From Apostichopus japonicus (lineage: Eukaryota > Echinodermata > Holothuroidea > Aspidochirotida > Stichopodidae): a stretch of 64,000 nucleotides of DNA. A model generated the notes under the pieces. That model did not search any database. It saw nothing but the letters and a program-made list of their open reading frames with translations, and had not been told where the DNA came from. Positions 35,601-47,200 of the stretch are shown here, one piece after another; positions within the stretch are counted from its first letter, which is position 1; every line of letters begins with the position of its first letter. Position numbers and translations under genes: made by a program. Where the stretch lies: contig NC_092582.1 in assembly GCF_037975245.1 (NCBI RefSeq), forward strand, positions 15,960,077-16,024,076, in the 5' to 3' direction.

Positions 35601-38600
35601 TTAGAAAGGGGTTGGGGTGCAGAAATGGTTTAAGGTAAATACAACAGAGAATGACATATTTATGTCCATTTTCCAGAGATTCAGCTCATATACCAAAGTT
35701 CCGTACTTTTTTTATATACCAATTAAGACCCTTTCAGACTTTAACATCTAAAATATGGCATTAGGCGGCACATGCATTCCGGCAGTTCAGTTGCACTGTC
35801 CTTGCAAACAAATAAAATTTCAATACAGTTGATTCATTTCCAGCTGAATATTAACTGATATATTTATCAGTATTACAGTACATAAAGGTCTGATGTCCCT
35901 GGAGGCCCGAACTACCGCTGGATGAGTCTTCTATTTTAAATGTCAAGTCAATGGGCCACCCAACAAAGTTGTTTAAATATACAGTTGAGATCAAAACAAA
36001 TATGCCTGAAATGCTTAACTATGATCACTACTTAATGATAGATTAAGGGCTGTTATAAACAAATGTCTATGTCATCATTAATTTATACCATCAATAAACT
36101 TGTAAATTAAACATAAATTGCAATTTACCCTACCAAAGAAAATTGCCGTTAGATCTGTCTGATGTGGGTTGACGAGTTCTAGTCTCGGGCCGAAAATTTC
36201 CTTCCATTCCATCATTTCGAAGAGGATTAGATTGATAAAGCAGACTACCAGTACCACAACGCTGACAAGGAGAAGAGCTACGGCCTGTAGGAAATAAAAG
36301 ACAAATGTAATAGATCTTGAATTATGAACATGCCATTGCATTAATGAGTCCAAACTATATATTGAGTGTATTCAATTTTTCCTGAGGAACCATGACACAG
36401 GTTGGTGGCCGAAGGGGGTGGCCAGAAATCAGACCATTCTTAGTTGGTGTGAATGGTGAATTGTGTCACCTGTGGTGGCAACTTAGTAACAGTGTAAACA
36501 TCAATACTGTGAATGTTTGGGGGGGAGGGGATGGTTGGGAGGGGCTTTACCCCCCAGACCCCTCCCTTATACTACTCTATTCCAGATCTTGAATGCATTA
36601 TATAATTGGAAAACCATGATTGCATATACAGCTATCCCATTTTGCTTTAATACATTTTTTTAGCATATATTGCTATATATGGGAATTTGATCCCAGCACA
36701 ATCACATAAGTAGGTCTTTACTCAAGTCAGAGATCATTCATTTTCTAATGCTCTTCTCTCTGTGCATTAAGTTGGCTTAAAAGAGACATAGGAAAGAAAA
36801 AAAAATTAATAAAAAAAGTAAAATTTTTGACTTTTTATCTCAAAATTTTGACTTAATGTTATGAAATAGTAATACCATCTCTTTGATGTTACCGAAAAAC
36901 TCCATCGAGATACCTTACAGGCCTCTTATGTATTATCTAGGTCATGGATTCAGTTTTCCCACGAGAAGTTTTTAACTATCTTATTGAATCTTGGTACAGG
37001 GCCTTTTCCCAAAATAGATTCCATTATGTCTGTGGAACATTCGAGAAGGTTCTCTCACGTGGTATGGAAGTTTCCATAGAAAGGGGATGGACTTCCAAAC
37101 TCCCAACCAATCAGGGCAGATCAGTGCCAGCGCACTTATTTTTATATCGTTAGGTTAATACAGGATGGTCAGGTCATTGGCTGCCTACTGATTGTGCGCA
37201 GAGGGATTTTATGAAAGTAAGGGTATAAAACACGGCATGGGGCCGAAAGTTTTATCACTCTGTCAGCAAATTTATGACTTGATCAGAAAATTTATCACTC
37301 CGCCGAAAGTTCATCACTCCCTATAATTTTTTAATTGACGGAGTCAAGTCAAGTCAAGTCATTGTAATTTAGTTTTATTTGTAAAGAGAATCGACAGAGA
37401 AGAAATTATACCGAATCATTAAATCAAATCCTATCTCGTCAAATTGTTTCTTCTGTGAACTCATTGTTTTCTTCCATTCGAGACATCTCCTGAAGAAGCA
37501 TAAATACGGCATCAAGATATCCCAGTACCTTTCTATCGCGAGTCCCGATAAAGTATCACTATCGGAGGAGCCGGGCTCGACACAATATTACAGGTTCTGG
37601 TCACCTATCAGACACCATGTTTTCCAACAGGCTTTAAGAGTCATGATTTTTGGTGGAATGTAGGAAAATATTCCAACACAGAGGAAATAATGAATTTTCT
37701 CCATGAAAAGGGATTGAACATTACAGGCAATCCAGGCAGGATGTTGCAAACATTATATGGTTAATATGTATAACTGCATATTGCTTTAAGTTCAGATGAA
37801 CAGGTGTTTTACCCACAATTGTATGAATGGAATGCATCATTGCAATTACCTGCATACCTATTAAGTGGAAGTCATTGTACTATATATGGTGTAACAATAT
37901 AAGCTTTATTGTTAAAAACGCCACCAAGTGACCTAGTTTCATCTTTTTTATAACAAATGTGTAATGAGTATACCTTATTTCTCCTTATGAATTCGTTCAA
38001 ACGTTTACCCGGCAATTAGAACATATCCGGAATATTAGCAACATGGGTTTTCATATATTGAGAAATATTTTAAGGATATTTACATTGCATCATTGATGTT
38101 ATATTGAAAGCTATTCAGAGACAGCATTGAAGATGTGCAACTTTTGCTTACAGCAACAGTTATCGAAGCAAATGAAAGTATAGATCTTTTGAGGAAGTTA
38201 TGTATGTATTTTCTTTTCCTCAATTATTCATGCAAATGTTAATTTCTTGATGAAGCAAGAAGTTGAAAAGACAAGATGTTAAGTAATATGTTAATTTGAA
38301 GAAAGATTTGTTGATGTCATAGTCTATGGGGTCTCTTTTATGGTATCGAATATCTAGTACTTTGGTACTTTACTAGATCAATTCGGAGTGCATACCTAGG
38401 GTCACCATGCTATGGAGTCACATTTTCTTGATTTTCTTGAAGTGGATGTATATGATTCACAAGGTTTCAAAGCAGTTTTGAAACTATGCCTTCATTAAAG
38501 AGGAGGTACTTTGTAAATGAGTTTGTAATATATTTAAGGTTCGTTTTTTAAATACGATTTTTTTTTATGGAACGCCAAGGTGTTCTGTTCACTTAAAGGA

Positions 38601-40675
38601 TAACTAAGTCTAGTATTCTCTGATCTCTCCCCAAATCACGGCATGATTTCACTTTTGATATAAATGTATTATTGATGTATGAAATGCATAAATGTATTTT
38701 GTAAGAGATACTGCATATTTTGCTGTCATGTAACTTTAAGATATCTTAATGATATTTTTTTTAGATTACATCATATGATGTCATCAATATTGAAGAGGTA
38801 CACTTCAATTTCAAGGAAATAGTGTCTTTGTATAACTATGATCATTTTTAATAATTCGTAACCAAGATGTTAACCTTTGAGATATATGAAGGCCATTTAT
38901 TGAAGTCAATGAATATTAGTGAATGTGCTTACAGTACTCTACCTTCTTGAGATAATGATAAGTTAAAGCAGTATGATGTTAAAATTTTGGAGTATCCAAA
39001 AATTTTAAAAGATTGAGGGGGATGTTATGAAATAGTAATACCATCTCTTTGATGTTACCGAAAAACTCCATCGAGATACCTTACAGGCCTCTTATGTATT
39101 ATCTAGGTCATGGATTCAGTTTTCCCACGAGAAGTTTTTAACTATCTTATTGAATCTTGGTACAGGGCCTTTTCCCAAAATAGATTCCATTATGTCTGTG
39201 GAACATTCGAGAAGGTACTCTCACGTGGTATGGAAGTTTCCATAGAAAGGGGATGGACTTCCAAACTCCCAACCAATCAGGGCAGATCAGTGCCAGCGCA
39301 CTTATTTTTATATCATTAAGTTAATACAGGATGGTCAGGTCATTGGCTGCCTACTGATTGTGCGCAGAGGGATTTTATGGAAGTAAGGGTATAAAACACG
39401 GCATGGGGCCGAAAGTTTTATCACTCTGTCAGCAAATTTATGACTTGATCAGAAAATTTATCACTCCGCCGAAAGTTCATCACTCCCTCTAATTGTTTAA
39501 TTGACGGAGTCAAGTCAAGTCAAGTCATTGTAATTTAGTTTTATTTGTAAAGAGAATCGACAGAGAAGAAATTATACCGAATCATTAATCAAATCCTATC
39601 TCGTCAAATTGTTTCTTCTGTGAACTCATTGTTTTCTTCCGTTCGAGACATCTCCTGAAGAAGCATAAATACGGCATCAAGATATCCCAGTACCTTTCTA
39701 TCGCGAGTCCCGATATAGTTTTACTATCGGAGGAAGCGGGCTCGTCACAATATTACATTAAGAGGTCAAAAAGAAAAGTCAAAATTTTGAGATAGAAAGT
39801 CAAAATATTGAGATAAAAAGTCAACATATTGAGATAAAGTCAAAATTTTGAGATTTGGGGAAACTCCCCCCCCCCCCCCCCCTCCTCTGTGTCCCTGTTA
39901 AGGCACAGTAGTGCACTACGGAACTAGCAGTATAATTGAACTTACCTTACGATAATCATGATTCCTTTTGCATACAATAATAGCGACTGTTAGAAGTCCC
40001 ATCCCAGTTACCTGAAGATAGTAAAATTCATAATAATAGTGAGTATATCATTTATATATACTACCAGAGACGTATCAACTTTATGATCAAATTTAAAACT
40101 TGAATTTGTTGCCAAATATCTGTTTTTAATGTTCTTAATGGACTTAAAAAAGTATTTTTATCTTTATTTGAACACATACATTTGAGACTTAAAACTGATA
40201 AATCATTCATTACTTTTTATACCCATTAAATTAATGTCTTAAAATTAATGTATCCTAGCTTACAATCGTCTGAAAAAACTGATGGATGTAAAAGTATGTT
40301 AAGATATCAAGATATATAATTAGGTTAAAAAATATCAAAAGGAATAACTTTATGCAGGATCAGGCAATTTGAAAGCTGAGGATTTATCATAGCAAATTTA
40401 GTTTCATAAATGGTTTTTCTTAACCAGAATAACTGACGTCAGCATAATTAAACTACCTAAATTCTCAAATTATAATTTCTGACATAAAAACGTGATATGA
40501 TATATCTGTATCTCACCAAAATTCCCGCCCAAATTACTGAACCGGTCTTGAAGATTATGGGTAGTCTGATCATTGCAAGGATGCCAGTGGTTGTCATAGT
40601 AACACCAGACAGCATGTAGAGGGCAGCAAATATTAGACAGCCAGATACAGCCTTGTTTCTACTACAACATTCCAT
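32683..40675 (-). CDS. Four-transmembrane (tetraspan) protein, family not identified
   Basis: Six exons on the minus strand: 40696-40517, 40011-39946, 36284-36134, 35526-35366, 35044-34898, 32919-32683 (TAA). All introns are GT-AG and phases agree. From the ATG at 40675 the product is about 306 residues. Hydrophobic segments lie at about 9-35, 46-67, 76-97 and 127-153. The loop between TM3 and TM4 is about 29 residues (contains EMMEWKEIFGPRLELV). After TM4 comes a polar Ser/Pro-rich tail of about 150 residues (PPRFGDPSPRSVSGRVQNVG), probably cytosolic. The VIWAGIL stretch opening TM2 resembles the W-A-G signature of the CD20/MS4A, sarcospan and ENTREP type tetraspans, but I cannot assign a family. 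The first exon is preceded by an acceptor (gttgcag), so an upstream exon exists; it is either 5'UTR or codes a short N-terminal extension I could not find. The intron between the exons ending at 39946 and starting at 36284 carries an LTR retrotransposon. Confidence 0.85.
33007..33208. mobile_element. Foldback (hairpin) element
   Basis: About 200 bp that folds on itself. The left arm starts CCAGTTGGGACAATTT and the right arm ends AAATTTTGTCCCAACTGG. Inner blocks also match inverted (TATTGTCAGTACAAACAGT against ACTGCTTGTACTGACAATA). Imperfect arms of about 90 bp with a small loop. It lies in the last intron of the tetraspan gene. No clear target duplication. Confidence 0.65.
33659..33836. repeat. 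20-bp minisatellite, about nine copies
   Basis: Direct repeats of TTGAAAGCATGTTATTTACT with small variations, no spacers, in the last intron of the tetraspan gene. Confidence 0.9.
35090..35132. repeat. GTGTCACAGTAACACA triplication
   Basis: Three consecutive copies of a 16-bp unit (CAGTGTCACAGTAACA) about 46 bp upstream (minus strand) of tetraspan exon 35044-34898. Confidence 0.85.
36857..37592 (+). repeat. 5' LTR
   Basis: Left long terminal repeat of the 2.9 kb element, TG...CA bounded. It contains a TATAAAA at 37224-37230 and a short (GTCAA)n-like run near 37342. A 69-codon open frame inside it recurs in the other LTR with almost the same translation; this reflects LTR identity, not a gene. 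Confidence 0.88.
39023..39757 (+). repeat. 3' LTR
   Basis: Right long terminal repeat, directly preceded by the polypurine tract ending at 39022 and followed by the TTAA target duplication. It differs from the 5' LTR by scattered substitutions and a 1-bp indel. Confidence 0.88.
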
Positions 40676-41004
40676 ACTTAGAGCTATATCTTCTAGCTGC
40701 AACATGAAGGAACATATTAAACAACATGTGGAAATACAACACAACATTATGAAAGGTCAAGCAATATGAGGATATGTTTAACAACATGAAGAAATGTCAA
40801 ACTAAAAGACCACATATTTTCGATACATTTCAGTCCATGCATGAATTATTCACAAAATGTATGCTCACACTCATTATGTGTGATCAGTAAAAACTAGCTA
40901 CTAAAAACCTGAAAAACTTCATTTTTTTTTCCAGCAGTAGATTTTTTCTCTCAATGCCAACTAAACAGAATGAAATATACTTATTATCATATTTATTGCA
41001 TACG

Positions 41005-41246
41005 TTAAAGGTAGTCAGATATAGGCCCCAAATTATAGCACGCTATAATTGCTAGAAGTTTTCAAAAAGTACTTTCCTGGAGGTCTTTACTCTCCAAATT
41101 GTTCTCAGACATTTTTAAGGAACACACAAGATGACTGAATGTCCCAGTTAGGAAATTTCCTCAAAGGTTGTAATAAAATCAGTTTAAGAATTTTGACCAT
41201 ATTTAAATATCTAGCATATTTGGGGCCAAATACAGCATACCTTTAC
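41005..41246. mobile_element. TTAA-flanked MITE, copy 3
   Basis: Third copy of the same family, upstream of the tetraspan gene's first visible exon. Left end TTAAAGGTAGTCAGATAT, inverted inner blocks GGCCCCAAAT and ATTTGGGGCC, right end ACCTTTAC (target base decayed). It is in the same orientation as the other two and clearly similar over its full length. Confidence 0.82.
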
Positions 41247-44200
41247 ACACTAGCATAAGACAAAACAAAAACATCTTGAGACACTTACAATAAATTTTTT
41301 GTAGGTTGAGTTTAGCTCCATATATTACTAGCTTTGGTAGAACACAGGGAGTATGCTAAACTTAATGTTATTATTAAGTCGCAATGTTCAATATAATGCC
41401 TGGTGCAGGATAAATAGACCTGGTACTCCAATATCATTACCCTTTATTGCATTATCTTTCAACCAACAAACACTAAGTTAGGACTAAATCGGTACAAAAT
41501 AGGCCTCAATGAGATATCACACTAAATTTTTAATTTAACAAAAAAGTTAGATTGTCAAAAAAAAAAAAGGCTATGCTAGAGGTGACCAGACGTTCCCCAG
41601 ATTTCCAGGGGTATGTCACTGGATTTCATGTGGTGGCTCCGGATTAAATGTGTCCCCAGAAATAGTGTCCCCGGATTGTATGTACTGTCCATGGAATCCC
41701 AGAACTTACACATTACAAGGCCCTGAAACATTTCAACTTTACCTGTGTGGCATTTCATTCGTAAAGACAGTTTTGTATATAACAACAAACATAGACTTCC
41801 TTTTTCATGGCTCAGAAATATAGGCAGCTGAGATTTTTTGAATAATTTCACAGCTGGTAACTCACATGAAAGGCAACATATAGTAACTACATTAGTGCTT
41901 TGTTTTATTTTTTAAGTTGGTTGGATATAAATACTTGTTTCTGAAATTGTGTTCTAAACAAGGGCATTTAACCATCGTCCTTGAAACAAAAAAAGCCCCC
42001 AAACAACGAAAGACCCTCCAATGCCTAATCATACAATGCAATTATTATTATTATTGATATCAAGATGACCTAGGAAAAGGGCAAGGGGTGAGGGGGTAAG
42101 GTCAGCATCAATATCATTTCCCAAGATTTCCTGGAAAAAAATATGGTCACTTTAATCTATGCAACATTGCTTAAGGCTGAGCCTTAACTTGGAAATAAAG
42201 AAGAGAAAATATATTGCAGAGCAAAAATGGAAGGCTAGGTTTTTATTGTCTGACATTTGTACTTTAACAAGAAAAGTTTTTAGTGTGTGTAGCCTAACAT
42301 AGTATCTAATTGTATATACTCACCAGTCATACAGGTCCTTTACTAACAGTTGTCCTCTGCAAGGATCCAGTGAACAGAATAAGACTGACCATTCACCATC
42401 AGATGCACTAACATACCTTCCAGCTTGATCCCCTCAGCTTAAAAGATTAAACTCCAACTTATTTTAATAACAATAGATAAGCCCCACTGCAAAATCTTTT
42501 CCAGCAGTTTAGACTGAAATGGTATTCTTAAGTAGCATATATCCTGGTATGACCAAAAAGTAGTCACCAACATGGGACTACTTTACGTACTCATCCCCTC
42601 CCCACTCCTCCCTAGGAAAAGAGAGAAAGAAAGGATAACAAAAAATGTGTCTTATCTCAGTCAACACACTTTTGGTTATTCTCCCACCCCGCCCCCCACC
42701 CCACCCAAATATAATAGAAAAAAAGAAGGTAAACAAAATTAGTGCCTCAACTTTTAGTTTTCATATTTCAGTCAACTTAATTTTTGTTAGTACCCTCTCC
42801 CCCACCCCCCCCCCCTAAAAAAAGTGTCAATGAAAATGGGGTTTCAGAGGATTATAACAGCATATAACTTGTATTCGACAATTTCAGGGCAACTTTTAAG
42901 CATATATCCTAAAAACTTGGGAGCAAACCTATTAGCTTGCATTAAAACTTTGCAATATTGTTACTAAGAAGACAAAGTATTAAAACCCATATGAGAAGGA
43001 TCCAGACATTATTTAGTTCAAGAGAAAGAAAATGTATTAATTAATTATATTATTTAGTTTTGATTAACATATTTGAATATTCATGTATCAATCTCTCCTG
43101 ATTCTGTTGCTGAATGACTGCTCTGTTTTTATTGTTTCTTTGGTTTGGTTGCTTCCCAGCTTTCCATATTTGATATTTTTATTTTGGTATCAATTTCCAC
43201 ATGATTCTATTGATTAAAATAAAAAAATATATAAAAATAACAAAAAAAAGTTAAAAACTTGAAGCTTCTAAAGTGATTTGTAAGTATATATTTCAAACCA
43301 GCTAGATAGAACTGGAAAGCTTGGTTACCATAGAAATAGACACAAATTTGTCACAAAGACTTTTACAAAGTCGGGACAATTATGCTTTCCGGTGGGACAA
43401 TATATTTTTGGTAGCCAAAATTGCGACATTATTCCCATTAATTAGGATGACATGGCAACCCTTATATTTATGGAAATTGAAACCGGTAGTAAATGTGATC
43501 TTCAATTTTGAAAGAAAAATATTAAACAATACAATTTTTACCACTGACCTTAACGGAACTGTTTTAATGCTCATTATCTATTAGAGGGGGCTGTTACAAT
43601 ATTGTAACCTGTCACATAAAGTCTACCACTGAAGTAAATATATAGTTATCCTAAATGGGACCACACTGTACGGGATCATATTCTAACCTAATGTTGAGGA
43701 TGCGAAGTTATTTATAAACTATAGTACAGCCGGTCTCTGGCGGTCAAGGAAAAATCATTTTGAGTGGTTAAAAGCTATCAAAATGTAAGTTATATTCCCC
43801 CAATCCCCCTACCCCCACCACATAAAGATCTGTTAAATAATTGAAGAAAAGAACAAAATAGGCAAAGAGGTAAAAAGGACCCATAAAATTTCTGCCTTTT
43901 GTTTTTCAAAGGATTCATCATTATTTATTGATTTATTTTGATAAGTCAATTGATAAATGACATACAGTACACATTTCTCTCACTTACACATATAATTAAA
44001 TGCATATAACTTGCCAAAAGAAAGAAAGAAGAAACTTGAAAACAGAATGGTGGTTTATAACTTGGCAATATTTTGAAGGTATTTTAAACCTGCACACAAT
44101 TTTTGTTAGACACACACAGGTAAGACAAGCAACTTTCTTCTGACCCACTCCCCCTACCCCCCCCCCCCCCAAAAAAAAGTTACAATAGTAAGTGATCAGT

Positions 44201-47200
44201 GAATTTATTCAGACTGAAAAACAAAAATAACAATAATAATATTAATAAAATAAAAATGTTGTGCTTGACAAGTTTAGGCAAAAGCACTGTTCATGTTTGC
44301 AATTAACTCCATATTATCAAGCTGTAGTCATTTTAAGGACCCTAACAAGTAACTAAATCAATTATTTTTCTCAGATTCCTTTTTTGCATTCATGGATGGT
44401 CAATGATATGCTGAGCTCTAATGATACATATGTGAAAAACCAATGTATTCTGTGCGATGTATTCCTTAAAACAAAAAACTTTGAGCTAATGACAATTTAT
44501 TCCTGTTGCTATGGAAAATGTACACAACAGGAGTCAAGTCAAATCATAGTTATTAGGCTTATTTTCTTTTATGTGAAAAGGGTTTCTCAAAATATTCCAA
44601 TCATATGAAAAATGTGGAAATCTAGTTTTCCTCAAGTTTGCATTTATTGAACAGTATACAGCAACAGTGTACATCAGTATACAAGAGTAACTTCATGTTT
44701 ACTTTTTAAAGTCCTGGTCAACAAAAGTTTGTTTAATAAATTTAAATTTCTTAATTAGACTTGGAAAAAAGACAGTATTTGTAGATGACATTTTCTGCTG
44801 GGATTAGTTTGTTTGTTATCAATTTATAACAGTAAACGAACAACAGAAAATACATAAAAATGGAAAAAGAAATATTTGGCTAGGGTTTAGTGACCACAGA
44901 ATTACTATAATCCTGTGATATACCAACTCAGCTATCCAGCCTATTGTGTAAACAATCTCTGTAATTAAATAACCATTTCTTTGCATTCAATTTTTGAACT
45001 ATTTTTCCTTAGAGCAATAGAAAACGAATGCAATAATAACAAGAATCACTAAAAAACAAAAATTATATAGAAAGATTACATCAATGGAATATAGGCACGT
45101 TACACTGACAACAGCATCAAAGTTGGAAGTATTTTCACTTGCGACACATGTATCCAACTAGACACCACCACGCTCTAGGAGCCAAATTTGGCAAAGTCTG
45201 TTTTAAACTCATTTGAGGGATAATCCTAATCTACGTGGTTTATCCTGTTAATCCATGCACATTCATTTTCTCCCGAGATTTGAATTGGCATCATAATTTG
45301 CTTTCTATGTCCATTTTCTTGCTCTTATATTATATCATATTGTTAATGCGACCAATGGTGTATCTATCGTGGAAACTGCAACATCACTGTTGTTTTAACG
45401 GGATTCTCTATTGGATAATGCTTCATGCTGCTTACGTTTGAATATACCAATTGATACCAATCGATGTGGGTTCTTAAACTGCCATCCTGTTTGTTTTCCA
45501 TTGAAACTAAAGACTCCCCACAGATGCTTTTCCTATATTGGCAAATACGTATATAAGATACATGTATAAAATTGACAGGAAGCCTTCTGTTATCTTCAAC
45601 AACATCATTGAGAAGTTTCTTTCCTTTTTGTGCCAACAAGTTACCATTCTTCGGAACAGAAAAGAACAAACCTTTTTCCTACTACTGATGTTTCAAACAG
45701 CTAGGATGGTAAACATGTGAGGGTGTAATGCATGAGATCATGAAGGTCTATCAAAAACTATTTCAAGGACCAGGTTTTTTGGCACCGTATAAAAAGAGGC
45801 AAATGGCCGAGTTTGTTAAGAGAAGAATTCTTGCAAAACCTGTTGGTCTAATTTAATACACAACTGGGTCTCACCCACGGTTCGAACCATCGACACTAAA
45901 AATTGGCAACTTTCCATATTAAGGCCCCCTCAGATTCTACTGAAATTGATTAAATTTAGCTGTACACAACTAAAAAATTTGGCAATAGAGAGAAAGTTGG
46001 AAACATGATTTGGCAGCTAACCAACCGACCAAAGTAAGATTTTAATGAGCTACTTAACAAGCAATGCACGGGGGAAATTGGTTAAATATTCATACAAAGC
46101 ATTTCTTAATTTTTTTTTAATTCTTTTACACCAAGGTTTAATCATATCACTGTACAATCAGGGCAAAAAGGTATGAGTAAGATTTTCTACAATTTGGTCC
46201 TTTTAGTACTGTTAAGTGAATGCACAACAAAATTTCACAGTAAATTATCACCCAAGCTATGTATAGATATGATAATATATATATATGCAGGTAAATTACA
46301 AAAGCTCATCATTGGCACAATTATAATTTCTACAACATTTAAGGGATATATAAAACCTTAAAATATAACACCAATAATATCAGTTTCAAAATTACTTTCA
46401 TTTAGACAGATGATTGTTTTGTTTTTTAAATTGTTGTTATGGTTACAGTAAAAAGCTGGTGGTTATAATATCAGACTTTTACAAATGAACACACAAAGTT
46501 GAGTATTATTTAATTTGTTGAATTCATATAACATGGGTTTTCCAAAAAAAAAATAATAATAAAAAAAATTGGGGCTTTTCAAGAAACAAAATGTGAGAGA
46601 AACATCTCCCCCTCTCCTTAGCAAACACAAGGCATAGACCAAGATGGATAGCACAGAACTAAACGAAATATTACATCAAGATAAACTTAACAAGTGACTG
46701 CAAGAAAGTGCCGTTAGCATGATCTCATGACGGCTGATTGGTTTTCCTGACATATATAACCTAGCTGAATTATAGGGTTACTAACCTAACCTACATGATT
46801 CAGAAATTTACTGACAGAGAAACAGAACTTTCCATATGCTTAATAAGTAAATTTCTTTGATGACAAGAACCTGATTGTAATAAAGTATGAGATACGAGTC
46901 ATATATGCACTGTGACTGTGATTAAACTTGGAACTGCATTCTATAACAGTAATGTTTAATGTTTTCCAAAATGCTACTTTTTCCGAAGTATTCCTCCCCC
47001 CTCCACTTATCTGACAACCCAAAACCTTTGCAGAGTGTCCAGAATATATATAATGACAGAGTTTAGCTGCTCTGGATTAAGGTGAGGGCTGGTAGGGATG
47101 TTGAAATCGTGGGAAGTTACCTTTAAAGTTTTGTATTAAGTATGAAAGGTATGCCACTTTGGGAGGATTTGATTATTTTGTACACTACGACATGGCTAGA

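Larger units (their letters stand above)
36857..39757. mobile_element. Non-autonomous LTR retrotransposon, 2.9 kb, two near-identical LTRs
   Basis: Direct repeats 36857-37592 (736 bp) and 39023-39757 (735 bp) both begin TGTTATGAAATAG and end AATATTACA (TG...CA), and differ at roughly 2% of positions by eye. TTAA flanks both outer ends (36853-36856 and 39758-39761), a 4-bp target duplication. A polypurine run (GAGGGGGA) abuts the right LTR, and each LTR has a TATAAAA (left copy 37224-37230). The 1430-bp interior contains no gag, protease, RT or integrase reading frame, so it must have been moved in trans. A possible primer-binding site starts with TGG at about 37598. The element lies in an intron of the tetraspan gene. 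The polypurine tract and TATA box indicate plus-strand orientation, opposite to the host gene. Confidence 0.88.
36821..39857. repeat. Inverted satellite arms flanking the LTR element
   Basis: Left of the LTR element (36821-36856) the DNA reads GACTTTTTATCTCAAAATTT. To the right (39758-39857) the reverse complement unit AGTCAAAATTTTGAGATAA is repeated about four times. Without the insertion these arms would form one inverted repeat centred on the TTAA target. Confidence 0.75.

Noticed and set aside
36944-37153. 69-codon frame repeated at 39110-39319 with one changed residue
   Set aside because: Its conservation is explained by the two LTRs being copies of one another; no family similarity.
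45364-45669. 101-codon minus-strand frame as a tetraspan N-terminal exon
   Set aside because: No donor in suitable phase was found and the sequence is not hydrophobic or conserved in appearance.
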